Shown here one piece after another: positions 16,213 to 25,185 of a stretch of 56,028 nt of DNA; positions within the stretch are counted from its first letter, which is position 1, and the number at the start of each line of letters is the position of its first letter. The position numbers and the translations under genes are program-made. The notes below the pieces were generated by a model. That model made no database searches. It saw only the letters and a list, made by a program, of their open reading frames with translations, and was not told the DNA's origin. Origin of the DNA: JBJXFE01 sp046153875 (GTDB lineage Bacteria > Planctomycetota > Phycisphaerae > Phycisphaerales > UBA1924); the NCBI GenBank assembly GCA_046153875.1, contig JBJXFE010000075.1:1-56028 (forward strand). Reading direction: 5' to 3'.

Positions 16213-17133
16213 TCACGGGCATCCCAGCACGTACTTGCCCTGGAAGCACCCGAAGTCGGCGACGGTGAGCGTGCCGCTCGCGTTGCAGTCCGCGTACAGG
16301 TCGCCCAGCACATACTTGCCCTGGAAGCACCCGAAATCCGCAACGGTGAGCGAGCCGCTCCCGTTGCAGTCCGGGTAGCACGTGTCCACCTCCGAGATCA
16401 GCCCGAGCAGTCCGCTGCCCATGCCGCTGGTGTGGATCAGCGCGTTCGCACCGGTGTTCGGATCGACCTTGTAGACCGTGCCGCCAAAGAGCGTGAAGTA
16501 CATCGCGCCCGAGGGCGTGATCTCGCCGTCCTCCACCGTGGCGCCCACGGACGTGCCGCCGATCAGCGCCGTCGCCCCGCTCGGGATGTCGAGCTTCGAC
16601 AGGATGCCGTCGATCGAGAACCCGAACGCGTTGCCCGAGGCGTCGATCACCATGCCGCAGCGGACCGACGCATCGGTGTTCGAGATGAACGTGGACGCGG
16701 CGTTCGTGTGATCGATCTTGTAGATGCCGTACGGCACGTTCCGCTGGATGCCGTAGAGCGTGCCCGAGGTGGGGTCGAAGTGGATGTCCGCCATCGTGTC
16801 GATGCCCGTGTCACCGATGAAGGTCGTGGCCCCGGTGTCCACGTCCATCGTCCACAGGCCCGTGCTCCCGGGGACGCTGACGGCGAAGACCGTGTTGGTG
16901 CCCGGCTGGACGGCCATGCCGAAGAACCGCTCGGCCCCGCCAACGGTGGCGCGCAGCGTGGCCAGGCCGGTCCCCGGGTCGAGGGTGTAGAGCCCGCGCG
17001 GGTTCCCGCCCCCGCCGTTCTCCTCGAAGTAGATGAGGTTCTGGGCGTTCGCCGGGCCGGCCGCCAGCACCAAGGCGGCGACGCCGAACGAAAGGCAAAG
17101 AGCTCCGGTACGACGGCTGATCGTTGTCTTCAT
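16213..17133 (-). CDS. Secreted beta-propeller-like protein with dockerin module
   Basis: A 306-aa exported protein. The signal peptide is residues 1-31 (ending GPANAQ). A middle domain has repeated strands of the type LYTLDPGTG, LWTMDVDTG, IYKIDHTN and VYKVDPNTG, typical of NHL/DUF4394-like propellers. Two C-terminal dockerin repeats end in GCP. The start at 17133 has a strong ggagg RBS, and the longer open frame upstream lacks any signal. Function is unknown; it is probably a surface-displayed binding protein. Confidence 0.82.
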   Translation of the reverse strand: MKTTISRRTGALCLSFGVAALVLAAGPANAQNLIYFEENGGGGNPRGLYTLDPGTGLATLRATVGGAERFFGMAVQPGTNTVFAVSVPGSTGLWTMDVDTGATTFIGDTGIDTMADIHFDPTSGTLYGIQRNVPYGIYKIDHTNAASTFISNTDASVRCGMVIDASGNAFGFSIDGILSKLDIPSGATALIGGTSVGATVEDGEITPSGAMYFTLFGGTVYKVDPNTGANALIHTSGMGSGLLGLISEVDTCYPDCNGSGSLTVADFGCFQGKYVLGDLYADCNASGTLTVADFGCFQGKYVLGCP

Positions 17134-17309
17134 GCTTCCTCCGTGTCGCGCCGGACGATCGCCCGGTTGCGATGGGCCGCAGCGTACCGCGCGGCGGACG
17201 GGGTTCCAAGAGCATTCGCCGCGGTTTGGTGCCCCCATGCGGTCCGCGAGCACGTGCGGTGCCCCGTCCGGATGAGGGCGCGTCGTCTGGACTCCCCCCG
17301 TTTTCACCC

Positions 17310-17315
17310 TACACT
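17310..17315 (+). promoter_or_regulatory. Candidate -10 element (TACACT)
   Basis: TACACT lies 38 nt before the ATG of the 105-aa gene, with a weak ctggac hexamer 17 bp upstream. Confidence 0.3.
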
Positions 17316-17352
17316 TTCCGTCCCGCATCGAGGCCCGAACCGAGAACCGACC

Positions 17353-17670
17353 ATGCTCGACTCCCTCAAGCCCGGCCAGACCATCCGCTGCACCGTGACG
17401 ACGGCCCCGCGCCTGCCGGCCGCGGTGGACACCATCCAGAAGCTGATGCGCCAGGAGCCGCGGGTGCGTCGCGGGCTGCGCAAGTCGCAGCGCCGCCGCC
17501 GCCAGAACATGATCGTCTACAACCGCGGCAACCGCGACTGGTACAAGCGGGCCAAGTGCGCCGATATCGTCAAGGTCGAGGCCGGCGCGACGTGGACCAT
17601 GGACTACACGCTCGAGTTCGCCCCCGAGTTCCGGTCCGTGGCGAAGTACGTCCAGGTCAAGCCGGCCTGA
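17353..17670 (+). CDS. Small basic protein, possible RNA-associated, unknown function
   Basis: A 105-aa protein with a strongly basic centre (RRGLRKSQRRRRQNMIVYNRGNRDWYKRAK), flanked by an N-terminal LKPGQTIRCTVTTAPR and a beta-rich C-terminal half. The charge pattern resembles ribosomal or RNA-binding proteins, but I cannot match it to a named family. It has clear start and stop codons, a -10-like element upstream and coding-type composition. Confidence 0.7.
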   Translation: MLDSLKPGQTIRCTVTTAPRLPAAVDTIQKLMRQEPRVRRGLRKSQRRRRQNMIVYNRGNRDWYKRAKCADIVKVEAGATWTMDYTLEFAPEFRSVAKYVQVKPA

Positions 17671-17757
17671 CGGCGCACGCGCCGCGGAATCGCGGGCGCG
17701 TCCGCGTCGTGTGTGGCAGGGGTGGTGGTGGGGAGGGGGAGTCAGGAGGGCGACGCC

Positions 17758-18267
17758 GTGCCCCGCTCCGATCTCCGATCGTCCGAACCAATTCGCGGTC
17801 CGCGTATCTCGCCGGCAGCCGCGCCGCGCCTCGTTGAGTGCGCCGCCGCACTCCTCCTCGTCGCGTGCTGCGTCGCGGCGTGCTCCCGCGAGCCGGCGTC
17901 GCCGAACTCAACGCCCGGCGCCACCGGCAAGGCCGCGGCCAAGCCGCTCACCCCGCCCGACTACGTCCACTTCGTCCGCGGGCGCATCGAGCAGCTCCCC
18001 GAAGAGGGCAAGCCCGTCAACTCGCTTCAGATCCACCACGAGCCGATCGAAGCCTGGGTCCGCCCGGACGGGCGGCTCGGCATGAACTCGATGATCATGG
18101 GGTTCAACCCGGCCGACACCGTCGACCTCAAGAAGTTCACGGTCGGCGACCTCGTCGAGTTCCGCTGGGAGGTGCGCAAGCGCGCCAACGGGCCCTCGCT
18201 CATCACCGAGATGAACAAGCTCCCGCCCGAGACCGAGCTCAACTTCGGCAGGGCCGGGGGCGGGTGA
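17758..18267 (+). CDS. Lipoprotein with CusF-like metal-binding domain
   Basis: A 169-aa lipoprotein: hydrophobic leader and lipobox VAAC. The mature part matches the CusF_Ec layout: RGRIEQLPEEGKPVNSLQIHHEPI with His, then W and MNSMIMGFN (the MxM pair), and VGDLVEFRWEV. In CusF one His, one Trp and two Met bind Cu(I)/Ag(I); equivalents are present. The GTG start at 17758 is chosen for the caggaggg RBS, which the longer upstream ATG frame lacks. The likely role is periplasmic copper or silver handling (inference), although no efflux genes are adjacent. Confidence 0.65.
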   Translation: MPRSDLRSSEPIRGPRISPAAAPRLVECAAALLLVACCVAACSREPASPNSTPGATGKAAAKPLTPPDYVHFVRGRIEQLPEEGKPVNSLQIHHEPIEAWVRPDGRLGMNSMIMGFNPADTVDLKKFTVGDLVEFRWEVRKRANGPSLITEMNKLPPETELNFGRAGGG

Positions 18268-18579
18268 GCGGGCCGACCGTCAGCCCTCCGCGTTGAGCCG
18301 CGCCGGATCACCGGCCCTGCGATCCGGTGAGGGTCGGCGGAAGGCCGATCACGGCCCGCCGAGCGTTCGCAGCGCTCCCAAAAACAAACCCAGCACTCAG
18401 CCAAAGGCCGAGCGCCGGGTCTCGTGGGGGTCTTGGTTGGGGCGGCGCACCGGCCGCCGTCCCTGTCTTCTTCGCAGGCGTGGGGGGGTCGGTTCCACGC
18501 CGCCGGGCGGGATTCACGCAGCCCGCGTTCAGCGCACAGCCCCTGCGGCGTGGGCTGAATGGGGGTCCGAGGGGCGGGT
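18268..18579. other. Intergenic stretch with terminator and a direct repeat
   Basis: No gene is supported. It contains a hairpin without a T-run at 18303-18327 (ccggatc/gatccgg), a minus-strand terminator at 18378-18419, and a near-repeat of gggcgggattcacgcag (18504-18520) and gggcgggttcacgcag (18572-18587), the second overlapping the end of the glycosylase gene. Confidence 0.5.
18378..18419 (-). terminator. Rho-independent terminator for the minus-strand glycosylase operon
   Basis: On the minus strand a 14-bp stem with three G-U pairs (18389-18419, loop of three T) is followed by TTTGTTTTT. It lies 160 nt after the stop of the uracil-DNA glycosylase gene. Confidence 0.75.
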
Positions 18580-19428
18580 TCACGCAGGGTCCGAATTGGG
18601 CCGCGGGGGCGGGCTCAGCCCCAGCCGGGCCATCACCAGCTTCAGGTCCGCCCACACCTTGCCGCGGTTCTCCGGCGTCGGCGCCCGCAGGAGGAAGGCG
18701 GGGTGGTAGGTCGGCATGACCGGGATCTCCCGGGCGTCCGGCGGCGGCGGCACGAAGGCGTGCCAGGAGTGGCGCAGGCGCGCCATCGGCTCGGTCGTGT
18801 TCAGGAGCGCGCGGCACGCGGGCAACCCGAGGGCGACGATGGCTTCCGGCGCCACGATCCCGATCTGCTCAAACAGGTACGGGGCGCACAGCGCGATCTC
18901 CTCGCTCGTCGGCGTCGCGTTGTTGGGCGGGCGCGTCTTGAGCACGTTGGCGATGTACACGCCCTCGCGCGTCAGCCCCATGGCCGCGATCATCTTGTTC
19001 AGCAGTTGCCCGGCCGGGCCGACGAACGGGCGGCCCGTGCGGTCTTCCTCGGCCCCCGGCGCCTCACCGACGAACATGACGCGGGCGCACGGGTCTCCCT
19101 CGCCGAACACGATCGAGTGGTGGTCGGTGACGAAGCTCCTGTGCGGGGCCTCGCGCTCGTAACGGGCGCGGAGCGCGTCGAGCCGGGCCTGCACGGGCGC
19201 CGGATCGCGCGCCGAGGGTCCTGCGACGGCGGAGGGGGCGGCGGCCGCCCACATGGCGCCGGCCACGGGTTGCGAGGGCTTGGCCTCGACCATCGCCGCG
19301 TGCGCCCCAGCGGAATCGGGGCGCGCCGCGGGGGCGGACCCCGGGCGCCGATATACCGGCACGAAATCCACGCCCATCAGGCGCGACGTCTCGGCCGACT
19401 GTGCGACGAGCTTGGCGGCGCGGTCCAT
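18580..19428 (-). CDS. Uracil-DNA glycosylase, family 4-like, lacking most iron-sulfur cysteines
   Basis: Excises uracil from DNA to start base-excision repair. Family 4 motifs are clear: FVGEAPGAEEDRTGRPFVGPAG (about 119-140) and the C-terminal YHPAFLL (241-247). The first about 80 residues are an Ala/Pro-rich extension. Canonical family 4 enzymes hold a 4Fe-4S cluster with four cysteines. Here the N-terminal CxxC is absent and KCRPP is KTRPP (164-168), with only Cys181 of the set left, so a cluster is unlikely. The gene follows a 69-aa gene and an epimerase gene on the same strand. Confidence 0.88.
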   Translation of the reverse strand: MDRAAKLVAQSAETSRLMGVDFVPVYRRPGSAPAARPDSAGAHAAMVEAKPSQPVAGAMWAAAAPSAVAGPSARDPAPVQARLDALRARYEREAPHRSFVTDHHSIVFGEGDPCARVMFVGEAPGAEEDRTGRPFVGPAGQLLNKMIAAMGLTREGVYIANVLKTRPPNNATPTSEEIALCAPYLFEQIGIVAPEAIVALGLPACRALLNTTEPMARLRHSWHAFVPPPPDAREIPVMPTYHPAFLLRAPTPENRGKVWADLKLVMARLGLSPPPRPNSDPA

Positions 19429-19479
19429 GCCGCGACTGTACCGCGCCCCGTTCGGCGCGGGCGGGCTGGCGGTTGAGGC

Positions 19480-19689
19480 TCAGCGGTCCCGGCGCATCCG
19501 GTGCATCCACCGCCCGTACGCGAGGACGGAGCGGACCAGCTCCCGGCGCGTCGCCGGGCGCCCGCGCCCGAACGCGGTGTGCAGCCGCCACTGCCAGTAC
19601 GGGCCCTTGAAGCGCAGGCGCGTGACCACGCCGAGCCGGGCGAGCTGCCAGAGGCCGCCGAGGGTGTCGAGAAAGTGCCGCACGCTCAC
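19480..19689 (-). CDS. Small conserved-looking protein, unknown function
   Basis: A 69-aa basic, aromatic-rich protein (KGPYWQWRLHTAFGRG at its centre, then RRELVRSVLAYGRWMHRMRRDR). It lies between the sugar epimerase and the glycosylase with gaps of 34 and 51 bp on the same strand, so it is probably co-transcribed. The W/Y/R pattern feels conserved in planctomycetes, but that is from memory. No function can be given. Confidence 0.6.
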   Translation of the reverse strand: MSVRHFLDTLGGLWQLARLGVVTRLRFKGPYWQWRLHTAFGRGRPATRRELVRSVLAYGRWMHRMRRDR

Positions 19690-19723
19690 GGGAACGTTAC
19701 GCCCGGCGGTTGGCCCGTGCGCC

Positions 19724-20767
19724 CTACGGCTTGCCCGCGCCGCTCAGCGACTGGCGGCACCAGGTGATCGTCTCTTCGAGCGCCTGCTCCACGCCGATGA
19801 TCGGGGAGTACCCGAGCAGGTCGCGGGCGCGGCCCAGGTCCGCGAGGGAGTGGCGCACGTCGCCGGGTCGCGCCGGCTGGAACTGCGGCTGGTACGTGTG
19901 GGGCATCCCGGCCGCGCTCGACTCCTTGGCGATGATCCCGGCCATGACCTCGGCGAGCTGGATCAGCGTCGTCCGCCGGCCCGTTCCGACGTTGACCACC
20001 TCGCCGGCGAGCGGCTTCTCGCTCGCCCCGCCGAGCAGCGTCGCCAGCACCGCGTTCGCCACGCCCGTGAAGTCGCGCGACTGCTGCCCGTCGCCGTAGA
20101 TCACCGGCGGCTCGCCCAGCAGCATCCGCTTGGCGAACGCGGCGATCACCGCCGCATAGGCCGAGTCCGCCGACTGGCGCGGGCCGAAGATGTTGAAGTA
20201 CCGCAGGCTCACCGTGCTGAGCCCGTAGCAGTGCGACCACGAGGCCAGCAGGTGCTCGCCGGCCAGCTTCGTCACCGCGTACGGCGACATCGGGCGCGGC
20301 ATCTGCGTCTCGACCTTCGGCACCGTCGGGTCGTCGCCGTACGCCGAGGAGGACGCCGCGAACACGACCCGCTGGGCCTTGACCTTCCGCGCCGCCTCCA
20401 GCACGCGGACCGTGCCGGTCGCGTTCACCGACCACGCGCGCTGCGGCTCGGCGATCGACCGCGGCACCGAGCCCATGGCCGCCAGATGGAAGACCGTCCG
20501 CGCGTTCTCCATCGCGTCGCCCACGGCGTCGTCGTCGAGGATCGACCCCTGGACAAAGCGCACGCGCTCGGGCTCGAGGTCGATGAGCTCGCCCAGGTGG
20601 TCGAGCGTCGAGTTCGAGAGGTCGTCGATGACCGTGATCGCGGACCCGAGCGAGAGCAGCGCGTCCACCAGGTGCCCGCCGATGAACCCCGCGCCGCCCG
20701 TCACGCAGACGGCCCGCCCCCGGTAGTGGGCCTGCAGGCGCGCAAAGGTCTCGGCGGGCAGCTTCAT
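19724..20767 (-). CDS. NAD-dependent sugar epimerase/dehydratase (UDP-hexose 4-epimerase type)
   Basis: A 347-aa extended short-chain dehydrogenase. The NAD motif is TGGAGFIGG (23-31). The catalytic triad is visible as SSSAYG (139-144) and YAVTK (Tyr163, Lys167). Substrate-side motifs LRYFNIFGPRQ and DFTGVANAV (for DFxxV) are also present. It most resembles UDP-GlcNAc/UDP-Glc 4-epimerases such as WbpP/GalE, so it probably supplies sugars for surface polysaccharide. It would head a three-gene minus-strand group. Confidence 0.88.
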   Translation of the reverse strand: MKLPAETFARLQAHYRGRAVCVTGGAGFIGGHLVDALLSLGSAITVIDDLSNSTLDHLGELIDLEPERVRFVQGSILDDDAVGDAMENARTVFHLAAMGSVPRSIAEPQRAWSVNATGTVRVLEAARKVKAQRVVFAASSSAYGDDPTVPKVETQMPRPMSPYAVTKLAGEHLLASWSHCYGLSTVSLRYFNIFGPRQSADSAYAAVIAAFAKRMLLGEPPVIYGDGQQSRDFTGVANAVLATLLGGASEKPLAGEVVNVGTGRRTTLIQLAEVMAGIIAKESSAAGMPHTYQPQFQPARPGDVRHSLADLGRARDLLGYSPIIGVEQALEETITWCRQSLSGAGKP

Positions 20768-20823
20768 CGACGCAACATACTAATGCGGCCCCGGAGGGCG
20801 TGCCGGGGTCGCCCGCCCGATCG

Positions 20824-22956
20824 TTACGGGCAACCGATCACGTACTTGCCCTGGAAGCACCCGAAGTCGGAGACGCTCCACTGCCCGTCCAGGTTGCAGT
20901 CGCCGTACGGCGTCTGGAGCACGTAGAAGGACTGGAAGCACCCGAAGTCGATGACGCTGAGCTGCCCGTCGTTGTTGCAATCGGGGTAGCACGGCGGCAC
21001 GGTGATCGAGAAGTTCGTATTCGAGAGGTCGAAGAAGATGTTGTCGGCGGCCTCGACCCGGATGCGCGCCTGGGTCGTTGGCGTCGCCGGGAGCGTGACC
21101 GATTCCGAGCCGTCGTTGGGCGTGTTGGCCTTGAGGGTCGTCGGATAGGTCTGCCCCCCGTCGGTCGAGAGCAGGATGTTGACATTGGCGCAGTTGACCG
21201 GCGCAAGGTTCGTGCTGGCCACGCTCCACGTCACGGTCTGCGCACCCGACCAGGAGACGTTGGTGTTCGGCGCCGTTACCTGGAAGGGTCCGGCCGCCGT
21301 CGTCACCACCACGTTCACGTCGTCGAACCCGACGCCCCCGCCAGTCACCCGGTTGTCGCGCACGGTGCAGCGGAAGATCAGCGTGCGGTTGGTCTGCGGG
21401 TAGGTCTCGCCGATGACCGTGGTGTTCGTCAGGATGTTCGACAGCCGCGGGAATACCCGCGTCGGGCTCGTCACCGGGCTGAACGAGCGGAAGATCGGGC
21501 TGCTCCCGTTGTCCGCGAACTGCCCGCCCGCCGCGCCCTGCGCCGGCCCCAGGTTGCGCTGCTCCCAGCAGTACGTGATCGGGTCGCTATTGGGGTCGCT
21601 GCCCAGCGCGGTGAGCTGGAACGCCGTGCCGCGGGGGATTGTGCGGTCGATCCCGGCGTTGACGATCGGGTCGTTGTTGCCCGTGGCCGTCTGCTGCGCG
21701 CACGGGTTCCCGAGCCCCAGGGAGGCGTAGTTCCGGATCTCCGTGAAGTTGTGGAAGACGAAGTAGGCGTTGCTGTTGTTCTGGATGTTGTCGGCCCCGC
21801 AGATCCCGGCGTACGACATGATCGTCGAGCCGCTGCCCACCTCGTACGCCGCGGAGGCCACACGGGCGCCGGCGCACACCGCCGAGTTGAACGAGTGGTT
21901 CCCGCCGAACTGGTGGCCCATCTCGTGGGCGACGTAGTCGATGTAGAACGGGTCGCCGATCGGCTGGGGCAGCCCGGTCACGCCCTGGGCCTTGAGCCCC
22001 GCCCGGCAGATCACCGAGAGCCCCGCGATCCCGCCGCCGCCGGTGCTGAACACGTGGCCCATGTCGTAGTTGGCGGTTCCGATGACGGTGTCCAGGGTGG
22101 TCTGGTTCTGGGCCAGCATGGCGCCGCCGTTGTTGTTCGTGTACGGGTCCGTGGCGCCGTTCGTGTAGACGACCGAGCTGTTGTTGGCGATCAACTGCAT
22201 GCGGATCGAGAAGTCGACCTGGTAAACCCCGGTCACCCGGTTCACCGCCGTCACGATCGCGGCCTGCCCCAGCGGCACCGTCCCGCCGTGGAACACCGTG
22301 TATTCGCCCGTCGCGGCGTTCGCCAGCCGGTACGTCCGCAGCGTCTCGCCCGTGTCCGGCCCGCCGAGCACGTTCACCCGGCCCGCCAGTCCGGCCAGCG
22401 CCGGCATGTCCTGCGTGTGGCACTTCCACCCGTCGCTCTTGCGCGGGTAGTCGCGCTTGTAGTAGACGGAGTAGAGCGCCGCGTTGTCCCGCGTATACGG
22501 GTCGATGTACGCGTCGCCGTTCGACGAGAGGACCTGCGCGTGGAAGCCCTGCGGCGTCAGGTCGAAGCGCAGGCTCGCGTGCGGGTCGTCCACCCCCTGG
22601 CCCGCATAGGTCCGGATCTCCGGGAACTTCGCGCCCAGGTCCGGGTGCATCACCGGCGACTCGACCACGTCGAACCGCACGAACGTGCCGTCCGGCATCG
22701 GCAGCTCGATGCGGAGCGGGTTCGCCGCCGCGGGCGTGAACTCCATCGGCGCCCGGGCCAGCAGCGCCTCGATCGGCGCGATCGCCAGCGTGGCAAACTT
22801 CGCCACCGGCGGGCGGATCCACGGCTCGCCGACCTGAAGCTCGATCGGGGCCGCATCCATCAGCGTCCACGCGCCGTCGCGCGACGCGCCCACGTCGGCC
22901 AGCACGAACGCGGTCATCGCCTGGGCGCACGCCGCCGGAATCACGAATCGAAGCAT
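20824..22956 (-). CDS. Secreted reprolysin-like metalloprotease with dockerin module
   Basis: A 710-aa exported metzincin. It has a signal peptide (about residues 1-20) and a propeptide-like region with DPHASLRFDLTPQGFHAQV. The long zinc motif HEMGHQFGGNH (344-354) carries three His ligands and the catalytic Glu. A beta-sandwich domain follows (LLSTDGGQTYPTTL and strands around it), then two dockerin repeats (CYPDCNNDGQLSVIDFGCFQ, GDCNLDGQWSVSDFGCFQ) and GCP. The start at 22956 is set by the signal peptide and a ggagg sequence. Upstream DNA in the same frame is not coding-like. Confidence 0.93.
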   Translation of the reverse strand: MLRFVIPAACAQAMTAFVLADVGASRDGAWTLMDAAPIELQVGEPWIRPPVAKFATLAIAPIEALLARAPMEFTPAAANPLRIELPMPDGTFVRFDVVESPVMHPDLGAKFPEIRTYAGQGVDDPHASLRFDLTPQGFHAQVLSSNGDAYIDPYTRDNAALYSVYYKRDYPRKSDGWKCHTQDMPALAGLAGRVNVLGGPDTGETLRTYRLANAATGEYTVFHGGTVPLGQAAIVTAVNRVTGVYQVDFSIRMQLIANNSSVVYTNGATDPYTNNNGGAMLAQNQTTLDTVIGTANYDMGHVFSTGGGGIAGLSVICRAGLKAQGVTGLPQPIGDPFYIDYVAHEMGHQFGGNHSFNSAVCAGARVASAAYEVGSGSTIMSYAGICGADNIQNNSNAYFVFHNFTEIRNYASLGLGNPCAQQTATGNNDPIVNAGIDRTIPRGTAFQLTALGSDPNSDPITYCWEQRNLGPAQGAAGGQFADNGSSPIFRSFSPVTSPTRVFPRLSNILTNTTVIGETYPQTNRTLIFRCTVRDNRVTGGGVGFDDVNVVVTTAAGPFQVTAPNTNVSWSGAQTVTWSVASTNLAPVNCANVNILLSTDGGQTYPTTLKANTPNDGSESVTLPATPTTQARIRVEAADNIFFDLSNTNFSITVPPCYPDCNNDGQLSVIDFGCFQSFYVLQTPYGDCNLDGQWSVSDFGCFQGKYVIGCP

Positions 22957-23251
22957 GGAGGCCTCCGCGCGACGGATCCGACACCCCGCGCGCCGACACC
23001 GCGGCCGACCCGGGCGGGCTGTCGGAATCCGAGCCTGAAAAGTTACCACAATCGCGGCTGGCCACAAGCGGCGGGGCGTGTTTGTTCCGCGCGGGGGTGC
23101 CGGAGTCGATTCCCGGTTTTCGTGATGTGTTCAGGGCGCCGCCCGCGATGAAACGAACCCGGTTATCCGGCCATATACTCGCCGTCGAAGGGCGGGAAAC
23201 AACGTCAAGACCTGCCGGCGCGGGGCGTCGGCCGATCCTGAAAGGACTTCC

Positions 23252-25015
23252 ATGAAGGTGATGATGCGGTCGGTCGGCGCTGCCGCGTGTGCGGCCGCCA
23301 TCGGATGGGTGTTCGCTCCGGCGGCGCTGGGCCAGGTCGCGGCTCTCGACCGCGTGCCCGCGGGCACGCCGATCGTCATCGCCGTGCCCAGCCTGGCCAG
23401 GTTCCAGGCCGCCATGAACACCGTCGCGCAGACCTTCGGGATGCCGATGGACTTCGGACCCATGGCCGAGATGAGCAAGGCCGTCAATCTCGCCGGGCTG
23501 AACCAGAACGGCTCCGCCGCGCTCGCCATCATGGCCGGCGAGGACGGACGCGTGGATTTCGAGAACGAGCCCCCGATGGTCCTGCTGCTCCCCGTCTCCG
23601 ACTACGCCAAGTTCATCGAGGCGGGCGGGGGCGACGCCAGCGCCGCCGTCGCCGAGGTCGATCCTTTCGAGGAGGGTGAGCCGGCCTACGCCAAGAACCT
23701 CGGCGGCGGATACGTCGCCATGGGCCCGGACAAGGACGTCATCGAGGCGTTCAAGGGCGCGCCCGGCAACGCCGCTGCGCACAAGGCATTCCTGGGTGCC
23801 AACGGCGGCGCCGCGGTCGACGCCTCGGCGCTGTCCATCGTCGCCAGCATCCAGGCCCTCTCGCCGGACATCAACCAGGCGATGGAAGGGTTCAAGCAGC
23901 AACTGGCGATGGTGGCCGAGATGGGCGGGGGCAACATGGCCGGCCAGGTCGCCGCCATGGAAGCCTTCGTCACCGCCCTCACCCGCGACGGTCAGTCGGT
24001 CGTGCTCGGCTTCGGCGTCGGCGATACCGGCATGTCCCTCAACCTCGCCGCCCAGTTCAAGGAAGGCTCCGAGGCCGCAGGCTTCCTCGCTGCGAAAGGG
24101 GCGGCCGGAGGCCTGCTCGATCGCGTGCCCAACCAGCCCTACCTCTTCGCGTTCGCCATGGACACGTCGTCCGCCGGGATCAAGGCCCTGATGAAGAAGG
24201 CGACGCAGGGCGCCGCGAACGCCGACCCCGAGGCGGCCAAGGCCATGGGACTCACCGACGCCATGATGAAGCAGCTCGACTCCGTCGACGGCATGTCGAT
24301 GATGATGGGCGTCTCCCCGGCCATGATGATGACCGGGCTCTTCGCGAACTCCACGCTCTTCGTCAAGACCAAGGACGCGAAGGGCTACGCCGCCGCCATG
24401 AAGGACATGTGCGGCAAGATGGACGGGCAGACCGTCCAGGGGTTCACGTACAAGACGTCCTACGCGACCGCCGCCAAGAAGGTCGAAGGCGTGACCGTGG
24501 ACGAGTGGTCCCTGAAGATGGAGCCCGACCCCAACGATCCGGCGGCCGCGCAGGCCATGATGGCCATGAGCGCCGTCTTCGGGCCCGAGGGCGGGTTCAA
24601 CGGCTACATCGCTCCCGCGGAGAGCGGGCTGGTTTTCACCTACGCGAAAAACGACCAGTTGCTCGGTCAGGCCCTCGCGGCGGCCAAGGGCGGCGGGCTC
24701 GGCGCGGATGCCGGTGTGAAAACTGTCGATGCGGCCCTCCCATCTGATCGCACTCTGGAAGGGTACATCGGGATCGGCCAGATCCTCGATATGGTCATGG
24801 GGTTCGCGGCGATGGTGGGCGGACCGGCTCTGAACGTCGAGATTCCCGACGATCTGCCGCCGATCGGCATGGGTGCCTCCACCCACTCTGGTGGCGCACG
24901 AATGGTGGTCTTCGCCCCTACAAGAGTCCTGACAACCATCCAGCAACTGATTCAGGAAGCCCAACAGGGTGCTGACGGCAATCCGGGGAATCCCGCTGGA
25001 CAACCACGGTTCTGA
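23252..25015 (+). CDS. Exported Met-rich protein, DUF3352-like, unknown function
   Basis: A 587-aa protein with a signal peptide (cleavage near ALGQ), no predicted internal helices and unusually many Met residues (for example MMMGVSPAMMMTG). Two halves show repeated elements such as NxPYLFAFAMD and TPIVIAVPSLARF, similar to long exported planctomycete proteins of the DUF3352 type (weak recognition). An intrinsic terminator follows. The start has a gaaagga RBS, and a TATACT hexamer lies at 23174-23179. Confidence 0.6.
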   Translation: MKVMMRSVGAAACAAAIGWVFAPAALGQVAALDRVPAGTPIVIAVPSLARFQAAMNTVAQTFGMPMDFGPMAEMSKAVNLAGLNQNGSAALAIMAGEDGRVDFENEPPMVLLLPVSDYAKFIEAGGGDASAAVAEVDPFEEGEPAYAKNLGGGYVAMGPDKDVIEAFKGAPGNAAAHKAFLGANGGAAVDASALSIVASIQALSPDINQAMEGFKQQLAMVAEMGGGNMAGQVAAMEAFVTALTRDGQSVVLGFGVGDTGMSLNLAAQFKEGSEAAGFLAAKGAAGGLLDRVPNQPYLFAFAMDTSSAGIKALMKKATQGAANADPEAAKAMGLTDAMMKQLDSVDGMSMMMGVSPAMMMTGLFANSTLFVKTKDAKGYAAAMKDMCGKMDGQTVQGFTYKTSYATAAKKVEGVTVDEWSLKMEPDPNDPAAAQAMMAMSAVFGPEGGFNGYIAPAESGLVFTYAKNDQLLGQALAAAKGGGLGADAGVKTVDAALPSDRTLEGYIGIGQILDMVMGFAAMVGGPALNVEIPDDLPPIGMGASTHSGGARMVVFAPTRVLTTIQQLIQEAQQGADGNPGNPAGQPRF

Positions 25016-25053
25016 TCGTGTAGAGTGTTCGTGTCAACAACTAGCCCCCCCCT

Positions 25054-25095
25054 GCGGGCCCGCGTGCCTCTGGCCGCGGACCCGCTTTTCTTTTT
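25054..25095 (+). terminator. Rho-independent terminator after the Met-rich protein gene
   Basis: An 11-bp stem with one mismatch (25054-25064 with 25075-25085) is followed by ttttctttttgg. It lies 38 nt after the stop codon. Confidence 0.85.
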
Positions 25096-25185
25096 GGACC
25101 GCACGCCGTCGATCGGGAGCCCACCCGTCAGATTGTAGCCTGCGCCACATCGTGCCCACCCGGTTCCCGGAAACACAGATAAAGT

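Noticed and set aside
17719..17741. Possible G-quadruplex upstream of the CusF-like gene
   Set aside because: Only three runs of at least four G are present with short mixed linkers; a three-layer quadruplex is not supported, and the tract mainly surrounds the RBS.
21587..25003. A 1138-codon minus-strand frame
   Set aside because: It runs through the start region of the reprolysin gene and antisense to the 587-aa exported protein. Its composition (Gly/Arg/Asp/His-rich) is that of a frame shadow.
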